Origin: QPJE01 sp051747745
GTDB lineage: Bacteria > Bacillota > Halanaerobiia > Halanaerobiales > Halanaerobiaceae
DNA: 20,149 bases
NCBI GenBank assembly: GCA_051747745.1
Contig: JBNJGL010000045.1
Span: forward strand, 1-20,149
Reading direction: 5' to 3'
How positions within the stretch are numbered: the stretch's first letter is position 1; each line of letters begins with the position of its first letter. Positions 1 to 7,612 of this stretch are shown piece after piece. A program made the position numbers and the translations under genes. The notes beneath the pieces are model-generated. The model had not been told where the DNA came from. It saw only the letters and a list, made by a program, of their open reading frames with translations, and did not search any database.

Positions 1-52
1 CTCCAATAACTGTTGAAGTCCCTGCCAAAAAACTGTATAAAAGTGTTTTCAT
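1..52 (-). CDS. N-terminus of a membrane protein, cut by the window edge
   Basis: Reading leftwards from an ATG at 52-50, 17 codons are open to the window edge and give MKTLLYSFLAGTSTVIG. This is a hydrophobic, small-residue-rich start typical of a first transmembrane helix. A GGTG sequence 8-9 nt before the ATG could serve as a weak ribosome binding site. The LLxxFLAGxST pattern is reminiscent of the first helix of ZIP-family metal transporters, but 17 residues cannot establish a family. It is divergent from the IclR gene at 482, so the AT-rich gap between them should hold both promoters. I am moderately sure that a gene starts here and unsure what it encodes. Confidence 0.45.
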   Translation of the reverse strand, partial: MKTLLYSFLAGTSTVIG

Positions 53-481
53 AAATTTATCACCAATCTATTTTAGTAATTATTATTAATTGTCATATTC
101 ATATCATACAATAAATACTCTTAAATTAAAAGTTTTTTGATGGAGTACTTATAAAAAGAATAAACTTTTCTTGTCATACTGTTTATCCTTAAGGTTTATT
201 GCTTTACTCTATTATAAAAAAATTTGTTCCTCACAATAATTATCTAAAACATAGGACTTAAATTTTTTTAAATTTTCAAAATAAATACAATATTATAATT
301 TATCTAAAATAGCCCATATAAATATTTTTCTAATTGATAATAAATCTTTAGTTTTAAATATAGAAAACGGTTTTTGAAAATTATAAAATATTTGCAGGAA
401 TATCAAAATCACTGTCTAAATATATATATAAGTTAATAAATAAAACTAATTTTCATTTATCGAAACTAGGGGGGGTTAATA
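53..481. other. AT-rich divergent intergenic region
   Basis: About 430 nt without a credible gene, between the leftward partial gene and the IclR gene. It is very AT-rich with several TATAAT-like boxes (for example 294-299), but none pairs with a convincing -35 at 16-18 nt, so no promoter is called. At 451-465 there is a short dyad TTTC-N7-GAAA just upstream of the IclR ribosome binding site. IclR-family proteins often bind palindromes near their own promoters, so this is a weak operator candidate. A stem AAAAGTTT/AAACTTTT (128-135 with 162-169) lacks a T-run and is not a terminator. A run of seven G (469-475) forms the ribosome binding site of the IclR gene. Confidence 0.5.
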
Positions 482-1243
482 ATGGATACAAAATATCAAT
501 CAAAAACAATTCAAAAAGGACTAGATGTATTAAATCTTTTTAAAACTCACAACAAACTCTCATATTCAGAAATACGTGCAAAACTAAACTTTAGCAAAGC
601 AACCTTATATCGAGTGCTCTATACTCTAGAAAACAACAACTATTTAAGCAAAGATAAAAATGGCAGATACGAACTAGGTATGAATATTTTTATATTAGGT
701 CACCGCATTTCCAAAGAATATCAACTAAAAAAAATATCAGACCCAATAATTCAGAAACTGTCAAAGGAAATTAATTTAACTGTACATGTAGGTATACTCA
801 ATAATCTGAATGTTATTATTGTAAACAAAGCTAATCCCAATGACAATTTTTATATGGTATCAAGAATTGGGTCTTCTGTTCCCCCACACTGTACAGGTCA
901 GGGAAAAACATTACTTGCTTTTTCTGATAGAAAAATTGCAGACAAAATTATTAATGCTAATGGCCTTAAAAGATTTACTCCACATACAATTACAAACAAA
1001 GATGATTTTTTTAAGGAATTAAATAAAATCAATGAAAGGGGGTATGCAATAGACAATTCAGAACATCAGGAAAGACTCAAATGTTTTGCAGTTCCAATAT
1101 TAAACACAGAAAATAAAATTGAAGCTGCATTAAGTGTAAGTGGTTTTAAAGAATATTTTAAAGATGAAAAAAGACAGAAAAAATATTTAAATGCATTAAA
1201 AGAAGCAAAAAGTAAAATAGAACTTAAAATGGGATTTATTTAA
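482..1243 (+). CDS. IclR-family transcriptional regulator
   Basis: A 253-aa protein with the standard two-part IclR layout. Residues 8-70 form a winged HTH, with the recognition helix around SKATLYRVLYTLE and a wing ending in YELG. Residues 80-250 form the effector-binding domain, including the VSRIGSSVPPHCTGQGKTLL segment that corresponds to the conserved G-x-x-x-P-x-H-x-T-x-x-GKAxLAF stretch of the family. Length is normal (about 250 aa). The ATG at 482 follows a G7 ribosome binding site. Only 29 nt separate it from the lyase gene, so it is probably co-transcribed with and controls the catabolic and transport genes to 7288. IclR proteins of such operons usually sense a pathway intermediate; KdgR-like regulators sense 2-keto-3-deoxygluconate. 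The actual effector is not visible here. It could be a repressor or an activator. Confidence 0.9.
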   Translation: MDTKYQSKTIQKGLDVLNLFKTHNKLSYSEIRAKLNFSKATLYRVLYTLENNNYLSKDKNGRYELGMNIFILGHRISKEYQLKKISDPIIQKLSKEINLTVHVGILNNLNVIIVNKANPNDNFYMVSRIGSSVPPHCTGQGKTLLAFSDRKIADKIINANGLKRFTPHTITNKDDFFKELNKINERGYAIDNSEHQERLKCFAVPILNTENKIEAALSVSGFKEYFKDEKRQKKYLNALKEAKSKIELKMGFI

Positions 1244-1272
1244 TAAAAATTTATAAAAAAGGATGATAAAAA

Positions 1273-2154
1273 ATGTTTAAAATCAAAGGCGTAGTTCCCC
1301 CAATGATAACCCCGTTCAAAGAAAATGGGGATCTTGATGAAAAAGGACTTGAATCACTAGTTGATTTTCTAAGTGAAGAAGTAGATGGATTATTTATAAC
1401 AGGATCATATGGTAGTGGTGCTTTAATGAACATTGAAGAAAGAAAAAAAGTAGCGGAAATATCTTATAAAGTTAGTAATGGAAGAATACCAATTATTACA
1501 ATGGTGGGTACAACAAACACCAAAGAAAGTATTGAATTAGCTAAACATTCTGAAGAAATAGGCACATCAGCAATTGCAGCTGTAGGACCATATTATTATG
1601 AACATAACCAGGAAGATTTAATTATGTTTTATGAAGATTTAATAAATTCTGTTGATATTCCCGTATATCTCTACAACAATCCCAAATTTCAGGGTTATGA
1701 AATAGAACTAGAAACATTAAAAACTCTGAAGAAAAAAGGGCTTGCTGGAATAAAAGATGCCACTTTTGATATATTAACTCATGCTACTTATCATAGAGTT
1801 CTAAAAGATGAAAATTTTGATATAGTTCTTGGTACAGAAGCCATGTGGGCTTCAGCAAGAGCACTTGGCTGTGAAGCTTTTATACCTGGATTAGCGAATG
1901 CTTTTCCTGAAATAAATGAAAAAATGTATAAAGAAGGTATGGCTGGAAAAGTCGGAGCATGTCGGGAAACACAATTTATAGTAAATGAGCTTAGAGATGT
2001 TATGTATCTTGCACGTTCTACACAACTAGCAGTATATGCTATGTTAGAAATAAGAGGAATAATAAAAGCCTACCCTAGAGCTCCATTTATTCCTGCAACT
2101 GATAAAGAAAAAGCTGCAATAAAAAAAGAATTGATCCGTTTAGAAATGATTTAA
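1273..2154 (+). CDS. DapA/N-acetylneuraminate lyase-family aldolase or dehydratase, probably acting on a 2-keto-3-deoxy acid
   Basis: A 293-aa TIM-barrel class I aldolase of the DHDPS/NAL family. The Schiff-base lysine is K161 in GLAGIKDAT and the catalytic tyrosine is Y134 in VYLYNNP, both at the usual spacing. The substrate loop normally reading G[TS]TGE is here GSYGSG (44-49). It lacks the Thr-Thr pair of true dihydrodipicolinate synthases, so a lysine-biosynthesis role is unlikely. Family members cleave or dehydrate 2-keto acids such as KDG, KDPG, 2-keto-3-deoxyarabonate or 5-keto-4-deoxyglucarate, releasing pyruvate or a semialdehyde. Neighbouring FAH-family and DgoK-family genes support sugar-acid catabolism. 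The start follows an AAGGATG ribosome binding site 8-10 nt upstream. The exact substrate cannot be fixed from sequence. Confidence 0.85.
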   Translation: MFKIKGVVPPMITPFKENGDLDEKGLESLVDFLSEEVDGLFITGSYGSGALMNIEERKKVAEISYKVSNGRIPIITMVGTTNTKESIELAKHSEEIGTSAIAAVGPYYYEHNQEDLIMFYEDLINSVDIPVYLYNNPKFQGYEIELETLKTLKKKGLAGIKDATFDILTHATYHRVLKDENFDIVLGTEAMWASARALGCEAFIPGLANAFPEINEKMYKEGMAGKVGACRETQFIVNELRDVMYLARSTQLAVYAMLEIRGIIKAYPRAPFIPATDKEKAAIKKELIRLEMI

Positions 2155-2243
2155 ATGTATTTTAAATATTTTTAATAATTAAAATAAAATCAATTTATAT
2201 AATATTAAAATTTAAACTCAAATAAAAGAAGGAGGTTATAAAA

Positions 2244-3023
2244 ATGAAGTTTGTAAGATTTAAACATGAGAATAACATCTCTTACGGAATATTAGAAGAA
2301 GAAAATATACATAAAATTAATGGTTCCATATATCAAAAATTTAATAAAACTGGTGAAGTGTTTAATAAAAACAATGTAAAACTTTTAACCCCCTGTGAAC
2401 CAACAAAAATATTTTGTATAGGATTAAATTATATGGAGCATATTAAAGAATTAGATTTAGAAATTCCCAAAAAACCTGCGGGTTTTATGAAACCACTTTC
2501 ATCAATAATAAATCCAGGTGAAAATATTGTTATTCCTGAAATTGCTACTAGAGTAGATTATGAAGGTGAGATAGCTTTAGTAATAAAAGATAAAATAAAA
2601 AATATTTCTACACAAAAAGCAAAAGAACACATTTTAGGAATTACACCTTTTAATGATGTTACAGAAAGGGAACTTAGTTACACACCATCATTGGTGACTT
2701 ATAGTAAAGCATTTGACACATTCACAAGCTTTGGCCCTGTTATAAATACTGATGTTAGTGATATAAGTTTAAATACTTATTTAAATGGAAAAAAAGTACA
2801 GGAAGGAAATACAAATAAATTAATATTCTCATTAGAATATATAGTTTCTTTCTTATCAAAATGCATGACACTATATCCTGGAGATGTTATTACAACTGGT
2901 ACACCAAATAATGTATTAGCTTTAAAAGATGGAGATAAAGTCGAAATTGAAATGGGTGATTCAGTACAGGATCGTCTTGTTAATTACGTTTATGATCCCA
3001 AAAAACATCAAGAAAATAATTAA
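2244..3023 (+). CDS. Fumarylacetoacetate hydrolase (FAH)-family protein
   Basis: A 259-aa FAH-superfamily enzyme. Residues 1-50 form the small N-terminal domain; the catalytic fold starts at IFCIGLNYMEH (57-67). Divalent-metal ligands are E107 and E109 in DYEGE and D138 in NDVTER. Other conserved parts are K155 in YSKAFDTF, FGP (163-165) and the TGTPNNV turn (218-224). Family members hydrolyse C-C bonds of acylpyruvates (for example 2,4-diketo-3-deoxy-L-fuconate to pyruvate plus lactate) or decarboxylate oxaloacetate. A strong AGGAGG precedes the ATG. The gene sits 89 nt after the lyase gene on the same strand. A role in breaking down a diketo sugar acid would fit the context, but no dehydrogenase that would make such a substrate is present in the window. 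Confidence 0.88.
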   Translation: MKFVRFKHENNISYGILEEENIHKINGSIYQKFNKTGEVFNKNNVKLLTPCEPTKIFCIGLNYMEHIKELDLEIPKKPAGFMKPLSSIINPGENIVIPEIATRVDYEGEIALVIKDKIKNISTQKAKEHILGITPFNDVTERELSYTPSLVTYSKAFDTFTSFGPVINTDVSDISLNTYLNGKKVQEGNTNKLIFSLEYIVSFLSKCMTLYPGDVITTGTPNNVLALKDGDKVEIEMGDSVQDRLVNYVYDPKKHQENN

Positions 3024-3026
3024 TGT

Positions 3027-3064
3027 TTTTAAACTATAATTTTTGTAAAATTTATAGTTTAAAA
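3027..3064 (+). repeat. AT-only hairpin between the FAH and tctC genes
   Basis: A perfect 13-bp inverted repeat, TTTTAAACTATAA (3027-3039) with TTATAGTTTAAAA (3052-3064), around a 12-nt loop. It starts 3 nt after the FAH stop codon. No T-run follows, and it contains only two G-C pairs' worth of stability at most, so it is a poor terminator. It could mark mRNA processing or stabilise the upstream message. The remainder of this 138-nt gap carries an orphan GGGGGAG at about 3096 and the real tctC ribosome binding site (AGGAGG) near 3150. Confidence 0.4.
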
Positions 3065-3161
3065 TACTATAAGTTGCAAACTTTAATAAAAAAAGGGGGA
3101 GATATTAAAAAATTCCATCAATTAAAGACCAATTAATTCAAAAATCTTAGGAGGTAATAAC

Positions 3162-4133
3162 ATGAGAAAGTATTTATCAATTATGATTTCGACAGTTTTA
3201 TTGATTGGACTATTTTCAGTAAGCAGTTTAGCTGCTTATCCAGAAAAATCAATAACCATTATTTGTCCCTGGTCTGCTGGAGGAGGAACTGATCAATTAG
3301 CAAGATTTGTGGCTGCAGAATTAGAAAAAGAGTTAGGACAACCAGTAGTAGTAAGTAATAAAACTGGTGGTAGTGGAGCAGTTGGTCATTCTGCAGGAGC
3401 ATATGCTAAAGAAGATGGCTATACAGTTACCTTAGTAACTTTAGATATCGCAACAATTCATTGGTTAGGACTGAGCAAAGTAAATTATGCAGATTTTGAT
3501 TATATAATTCAGTTGAATCAGGATCCTGCCGGATTAATGGTTAAAGGTGATGCAGAATGGGATAATGCTAATGATTTTCTTGAAGATATCAAAAACAATC
3601 CTAAAGGTGAATTTAAATTTTCAGGTTCAGCAACTGGTACAATATGGGATTTAGCAAGAGTAGGAATGTTAGATGCTGCAGGTATTTCACCACAAAAAGT
3701 TAAATGGATACCTACCGGTGGTGCTGCACCATCAATTACAGAATTATTAGGTGGACATATTGAGGCAATTACATGTAGTCTAGCAGAAGCATCTGGCCAA
3801 TTAGAATCTGGAGATATCAAACCATTAGCTGTTATGGCAGATAGTCGGAATGAATCTTATCCCAACGTTCCTACTTTAAAAGAGCAAGGAATAGATTGGT
3901 CAGCAGGAACCTGGCGCGGTTTAGCAGTACCTAAGGGTACTCCTCAAGAAATTGTTGACAAATTATATGATGCCAGCTATAAAATAGCTACATCAGATAA
4001 ATATAAAGAATTCATGTCCCGAACAGGATTTAATATTAAATTAAGAAATTCAGAAGAATTTGCTGAGTTTGCAAAAAAACAGGATACTGTTTGGAAAGAA
4101 GTACTGGAAATTGGTGGATTTTTAAACAAGTAA
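3162..4133 (+). CDS. tctC: TctC/Bug-family periplasmic-type binding protein of a tripartite tricarboxylate transporter
   Basis: A 323-aa secreted solute-binding protein. Residues 1-24 are a signal peptide (MRKY, hydrophobic core, SSLA) with probable cleavage before AYPEK. The mature protein starts with the family signature YPEKSITIICPWSAGGGTDQ (26-45), whose Gly-rich loop contacts the carboxylate of the ligand. It continues as two alpha/beta lobes, including the ATGTIWDLARVGM and TGGAAPSITELLGGHIEA segments. There is no lipobox cysteine, unusual for a Gram-positive-type envelope but fitting a diderm such as Halanaerobium. It delivers a carboxylate to the TctA/TctB membrane pair encoded next. 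Bug proteins bind diverse organic acids, so the ligand is unknown; the operon suggests a sugar acid. Confidence 0.92.
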   Translation: MRKYLSIMISTVLLIGLFSVSSLAAYPEKSITIICPWSAGGGTDQLARFVAAELEKELGQPVVVSNKTGGSGAVGHSAGAYAKEDGYTVTLVTLDIATIHWLGLSKVNYADFDYIIQLNQDPAGLMVKGDAEWDNANDFLEDIKNNPKGEFKFSGSATGTIWDLARVGMLDAAGISPQKVKWIPTGGAAPSITELLGGHIEAITCSLAEASGQLESGDIKPLAVMADSRNESYPNVPTLKEQGIDWSAGTWRGLAVPKGTPQEIVDKLYDASYKIATSDKYKEFMSRTGFNIKLRNSEEFAEFAKKQDTVWKEVLEIGGFLNK

Positions 4134-4142
4134 ATTTAATAG

Positions 4143-4170
4143 CAGCCCTGTTTGTTAACAAACAGGGCTG
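4143..4170 (+). promoter_or_regulatory. Strong hairpin between tctC and tctB
   Basis: A perfect 28-nt palindrome. The 12-bp arms are CAGCCCTGTTTG (4143-4154) and CAAACAGGGCTG (4159-4170), around a TTAA loop. It begins 9 nt after the tctC stop and is followed by an A-tract (4172-4179) leading into the tctB GGAGGG ribosome binding site. There is no T-run on either strand, so it is not a normal intrinsic terminator. Hairpins placed after the binding-protein gene of a transport operon commonly protect the upstream mRNA from 3' exonucleases, giving more binding protein than membrane subunits; that role is inferred here. Confidence 0.75.
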
Positions 4171-4191
4171 TAAAAAAAAGGAGGGTTTTAA

Positions 4192-4704
4192 ATGTCTTCT
4201 GAACAAAACAATAAATCTGTTAGAGGTAATATAATATTAGGTATATTTCTTGTTCTTTTTTCATTATTTGTGATAATTTACTCTAATGTAAATTTTCCAT
4301 CTGCCAATACAGGTAGTGGTTCATTAACCGGACCTAAATTTTTTCCAACCGTTTTAGGAATATTCATATTCCTTTGTGGCATTTACGAAATTATATTTGC
4401 TTTTATTGATAAATCATTTAAAAAACATATACCTCAGCGTTCTTGCTCTGAATATTTAAAAGATTGGGGTATACAAAATATAATTATTTTTTTAACAATA
4501 TCTTTTGCCTACGAACCAATTATTAAATTTTTTGGTGCTTTAATTGGTCATTTTTTAATTGTTTTTATATTATTATATAGATTAAATGTAACATTTTTCA
4601 AAAGAATAACATCATCGATTATTTTAGCTGTTTTAATTAAAATTTTATTTGAAACAATGTTTAAAATACAATTACCCGGTGGAATATTAAATATATTAAT
4701 TTAA
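4192..4704 (+). CDS. tctB: TctB-family small membrane subunit of the tripartite tricarboxylate transporter
   Basis: A 170-aa integral membrane protein of typical TctB length. Hydrophobic segments lie at about residues 12-30, 51-72, 95-128 (probably two helices) and 140-157. The motif GPKFFP (47-52) matches the [GP]P-x-[FY][FW]P turn common after the first helix in TctB proteins. TctB is poorly conserved and its assignment rests mainly on size, topology and position between TctC and TctA. It sits in the cytoplasmic membrane beside TctA and is needed for ion-driven uptake. The gene starts at an ATG 7 nt after GGAGGG and ends 12 nt before tctA, so the two are probably translationally linked. Confidence 0.88.
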   Translation: MSSEQNNKSVRGNIILGIFLVLFSLFVIIYSNVNFPSANTGSGSLTGPKFFPTVLGIFIFLCGIYEIIFAFIDKSFKKHIPQRSCSEYLKDWGIQNIIIFLTISFAYEPIIKFFGALIGHFLIVFILLYRLNVTFFKRITSSIILAVLIKILFETMFKIQLPGGILNILI

Positions 4705-4716
4705 GGATGTGAAAAA

Positions 4717-6183
4717 ATGACTGCTTTATTAACTGTATTACATCCAAGTATATTATTGCCATGGCTGTTAGCAATGGTTTTTGGTATATTTGTTGGCGGC
4801 ATACCTGGTTTAACTGCTACTATGGCTGTTGCTTTAATTGTACCAATTAGTTATTATATGCAACCATTGGCTGGTTTAGCTATGATAATTGGAGTTGCAT
4901 TTTCATCAATTTTTGCTGGAGATATTCCTGCTACTTATCTTAGAATTCCTGGAACTCCTGCATCAGGTGCAGCAATTTTAGATGGATATCCTTTAACACA
5001 AAAAGGAAAAGGATCATTAGCACTTTCTATAGATCTTATTTGTTCATCTATTGGTGGTCTTATAGGTGTGTTTTTATTAATTATGCTGGCTCCTCCTTTA
5101 GCAAATTTGGCTCTTAAATTTACACATTTTGAATATTTTTGGTTAGGTATATTTGGTTTGAGCACAAGCGCTATACTATGTAGAGGTAATAATGTAAGAG
5201 GATTAATGTCTGCAGCATTGGGTATGACTATTGCCACAATAGGAATAGATATAACTACTGGATATCCAAGATTCACTTTTCAATGTACTGAATTAATGAG
5301 TGGGTTAAATTTTATACCTGCAATGATTGGTCTTTTTGGCCTATCGGGAGTATTAAATAATTTACAAGATAGACAGGCTTTAAAATTAGCAAGTCTTAAA
5401 GGAAAAATTAATTTACCTATACTCAAATCTTTAAGAGAAATCTGGAAGAGAAAATGGACCCTCATAAGATCTGCTATCCTTGGAACCATTGTTGGAGCCC
5501 TACCAGGTGCTGGTGCTGATATGGCAGCTTGGATTTCTTATGGTGTAGAAAAAAACACTTCAAAACATCAAGAAGAATTCGGTGAAGGTTCTTTAAATGG
5601 AGTAGTAGCACCAACAAGTGCTAATAATGCAGCATTAGGGGGAACATGGATACCTGCTTTAGTTTTTGGAATACCAGGAGATTCTATTACAGCAATCGTT
5701 TTAGGAGCAATGTTAATGTATGGACTAACACCCGGTCCTTTAATTTTTGAAAGAAATCCAGAACTTATAAGTTCTATTTTCGCCATAGCATTAATTTCAC
5801 AGATTTTTCTTTTGTTTATTGGTTTTTTAGGTATAAAAGCATATGGAAACTTACTAAAAATGCCTAAAAGTATAATGCTGGTTGGAGTGGTTTTATTTTC
5901 AATCATTGGTTCATATGCACTTAGAAATAGTTTTTTTGATGTATATATAATGATCATATTTGGAATAATAGGTTTTACTTTTGAAAAAATCAATGTTCCT
6001 GTTCCGCCTATGATACTTGGAATTATATTAGGACCTATGGTTGAAGATAATTTAAGAGTAGGATTAGTGAAAACAAATGGCAGTTTTATTCCCTTTTTAT
6101 TAAGACCATTTAGTATTATTTTAATGTTTCTAATATTATTTATGTTATTTGGTGGAAGAATATTTTCTTCTCAAACGGAATAA
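4717..6183 (+). CDS. tctA: TctA-family large permease subunit of the tripartite tricarboxylate transporter
   Basis: A 488-aa polytopic membrane protein of about a dozen helices, full length for the TctA (DUF112) family. Two related Gly/Pro-rich signatures mark the inverted-repeat transport core: GIFVGGIPGLTATMAVALI near residues 23-41 with DIPATYLRIPGTPASGAAIL (69-88), and GTIVGALPGAGADMAAWISY with GVVAPTSANNAALGG and ALVFGIPGDSITAIVLGAML further on. It forms the translocation channel for the carboxylate captured by TctC, powered by an ion gradient. The ATG lies a few nt after an AAGGATG ribosome binding site, 12 nt from the tctB stop. Identification is secure; the substrate is not. Confidence 0.95.
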   Translation: MTALLTVLHPSILLPWLLAMVFGIFVGGIPGLTATMAVALIVPISYYMQPLAGLAMIIGVAFSSIFAGDIPATYLRIPGTPASGAAILDGYPLTQKGKGSLALSIDLICSSIGGLIGVFLLIMLAPPLANLALKFTHFEYFWLGIFGLSTSAILCRGNNVRGLMSAALGMTIATIGIDITTGYPRFTFQCTELMSGLNFIPAMIGLFGLSGVLNNLQDRQALKLASLKGKINLPILKSLREIWKRKWTLIRSAILGTIVGALPGAGADMAAWISYGVEKNTSKHQEEFGEGSLNGVVAPTSANNAALGGTWIPALVFGIPGDSITAIVLGAMLMYGLTPGPLIFERNPELISSIFAIALISQIFLLFIGFLGIKAYGNLLKMPKSIMLVGVVLFSIIGSYALRNSFFDVYIMIIFGIIGFTFEKINVPVPPMILGIILGPMVEDNLRVGLVKTNGSFIPFLLRPFSIILMFLILFMLFGGRIFSSQTE

Positions 6184-6250
6184 CAAAATTCATAGCTGAC
6201 TTAATATTTTATATATGCAAAAAATAATATAATTAATTGGAGGTGTCAAT

Positions 6251-7288
6251 ATGTATTTTGCAACCATAGATTGTGGAACAACTAATTCAAGAGTTAATAT
6301 TTTAAATGAAAATTTAGAAATTGTTGCCAGAGCAAACCAAAAAATAGGTGTTAAAGATACAGCCATTAGTGGCAGCAGAGAAAAATTAAAAACAGGACTT
6401 AAAAATGTATTTTTAAAAGCTCTTAAAAATGGCTCTCTTAACTTAAATGAAATTCAGTTTATTATAACATCAGGTATGATAACATCAGAAATAGGTTTAA
6501 TAGAATTACCTCATTTGTGGGCACCAGCAGGACTTGGAGAATTATCACAGAGTATAGAAATAGTACATGATAAAAAAGTATTTCCACTTGATATACCAGT
6601 TATATTTATTCGAGGTATTAAAAACAACTATGGACAAAATTCGAATTATAATGATTTAAGAAAAATAGATTTTATGAGAGGTGAAGAAACTCAGATAATA
6701 GGACTACTTGATACATATGAAATTAAAACACCATTAACCGTAGTTGTCTTAAGCTCACATACAAAATATATAAATGTTGATACAGATAATCAAATTACTG
6801 GCTCACTTACTACTTTAAGTGGACAGTTATATGAAGCTATAATTAATAAGACTTCAATTGGTAAATCTGTTATTTGTTCTAATAATCAAAAATCTGATAA
6901 ATTCGATAAAGATATAATTAAAACTGCATATGAATCAGTAATGAATGCAGGTTTTATTAGAACAATATTAATGCCAAGATTTATGGAAGTACTATTAGAT
7001 ACAACAGCATATCAGAGAAAACTATTTATAGAAAGTGCAATTGCCGCTGAGGATCTTACAACAATTAATGATTTTAGCACTGCAAATATGCCATTAAACA
7101 ATAATTTTGTTCTAATCGGTCAAAAAGAAAGATGTAAAATATTTTCATACTTACTAAAAAAATATTTTTGTATAGATAATATTACCCAGATCTTTAAAGA
7201 AACCGAAGTAAACAACCTCAGTATTGCAGGAGCAGTAAAGATTGCAAAAAAAGCAAAAATATTTAGTAATGCATTAGAAAACCTATAA
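6251..7288 (+). CDS. dgoK: DgoK-family 2-dehydro-3-deoxygalactonokinase-like sugar acid kinase
   Basis: A 345-aa actin-fold (ASKHA) kinase. The phosphate-1 loop is IDCGTTNSRV (6-15). The DgoK-family signature MRGEETQIIGL is at 142-152, and SSHTKYINVD (168-177) corresponds to the G-T-H-S-K-W adenosine/phosphate-2 region. SGMITSEIGL and LWAPAG match the substrate-side segment of DgoK proteins. E. coli DgoK phosphorylates 2-keto-3-deoxygalactonate at the expense of ATP, giving the 6-phosphate for aldolase cleavage. Here the likely partner is the DapA-family lyase at 1273. This is the last gene of the operon, 67 nt after tctA, with GGAGGTG before the ATG. Somewhat longer than E. coli DgoK (about 290 aa). 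Exact sugar-acid stereochemistry is unknown. Confidence 0.85.
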   Translation: MYFATIDCGTTNSRVNILNENLEIVARANQKIGVKDTAISGSREKLKTGLKNVFLKALKNGSLNLNEIQFIITSGMITSEIGLIELPHLWAPAGLGELSQSIEIVHDKKVFPLDIPVIFIRGIKNNYGQNSNYNDLRKIDFMRGEETQIIGLLDTYEIKTPLTVVVLSSHTKYINVDTDNQITGSLTTLSGQLYEAIINKTSIGKSVICSNNQKSDKFDKDIIKTAYESVMNAGFIRTILMPRFMEVLLDTTAYQRKLFIESAIAAEDLTTINDFSTANMPLNNNFVLIGQKERCKIFSYLLKKYFCIDNITQIFKETEVNNLSIAGAVKIAKKAKIFSNALENL

Positions 7289-7344
7289 CAAATATTTAAT
7301 TCTGGCATAATTCATTTTTCTGACTCCATTATTATAATTTAAAT

Positions 7345-7393
7345 ATCCGATGCAGATAAATTTAATAAATATTTAATTTCATCTGCATTGGAT
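7345..7393 (+). terminator. Probable terminator of the IclR-to-dgoK operon
   Basis: Inverted repeat ATCCGATGCAGAT (7345-7357) with ATCTGCATTGGAT (7381-7393), 13 bp with one G-U pair. A 23-nt AT-rich loop may fold further through AAATT/AATTT. The sequence after the right arm, TTATAATTTTAC, is U-rich in RNA but interrupted. It lies 57 nt after the dgoK stop and no gene follows on this strand until far to the right. Confidence 0.6.
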
Positions 7394-7439
7394 TTATAAT
7401 TTTACTATTCCACCTTTATTTTATACAGATTAAAAATCA

Positions 7440-7472
7440 AAAGGTCTGAAGAAATAATTTCTCCAGACCTTT
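7440..7472. terminator. Bidirectional terminator between convergent dgoK and hydA operons
   Basis: The stem AAAGGTCTG (7440-7448) with CAGACCTTT (7464-7472) is extended inside by GAAA/TTTC around a TAA loop. Leftwards (the hydA direction) the RNA continues TTGATTTTTAATC; rightwards it continues ACTTTTATATTT. Both sides are T-rich, so it can end both converging transcripts. It lies 140 nt beyond the hydA stop; the sequence from 7473 to 7612 shows nothing else recognisable. Confidence 0.7.
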
Positions 7473-7612
7473 ACTTTTATATTTATAACTCACTTATAAT
7501 CAACACATATATTTTACCTATATTTTACCTACAATAAGTATACATATATTTCACTTATACTGCTATACTGCTTCATTTCATATATATAGTTTGTTTAACA
7601 GCTTATATACTT

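Noticed and set aside
1273..2154. True dihydrodipicolinate synthase (lysine synthesis)
   Set aside because: The G[TS]TGE loop is replaced by GSYGSG and the neighbours are a carboxylate transporter and a sugar-acid kinase, not lysine genes.
3090..3130. Strong GGGGGAG ribosome-binding-like sequence upstream of tctC
   Set aside because: No ATG, GTG or TTG start lies at a usable distance; the next frame ends after about ten codons. The true tctC site is the AGGAGG near 3150.
5568..5993. A 141-codon open frame on the - strand inside tctA
   Set aside because: Antisense to a clearly conserved permease, with no family resemblance and no ribosome binding site.
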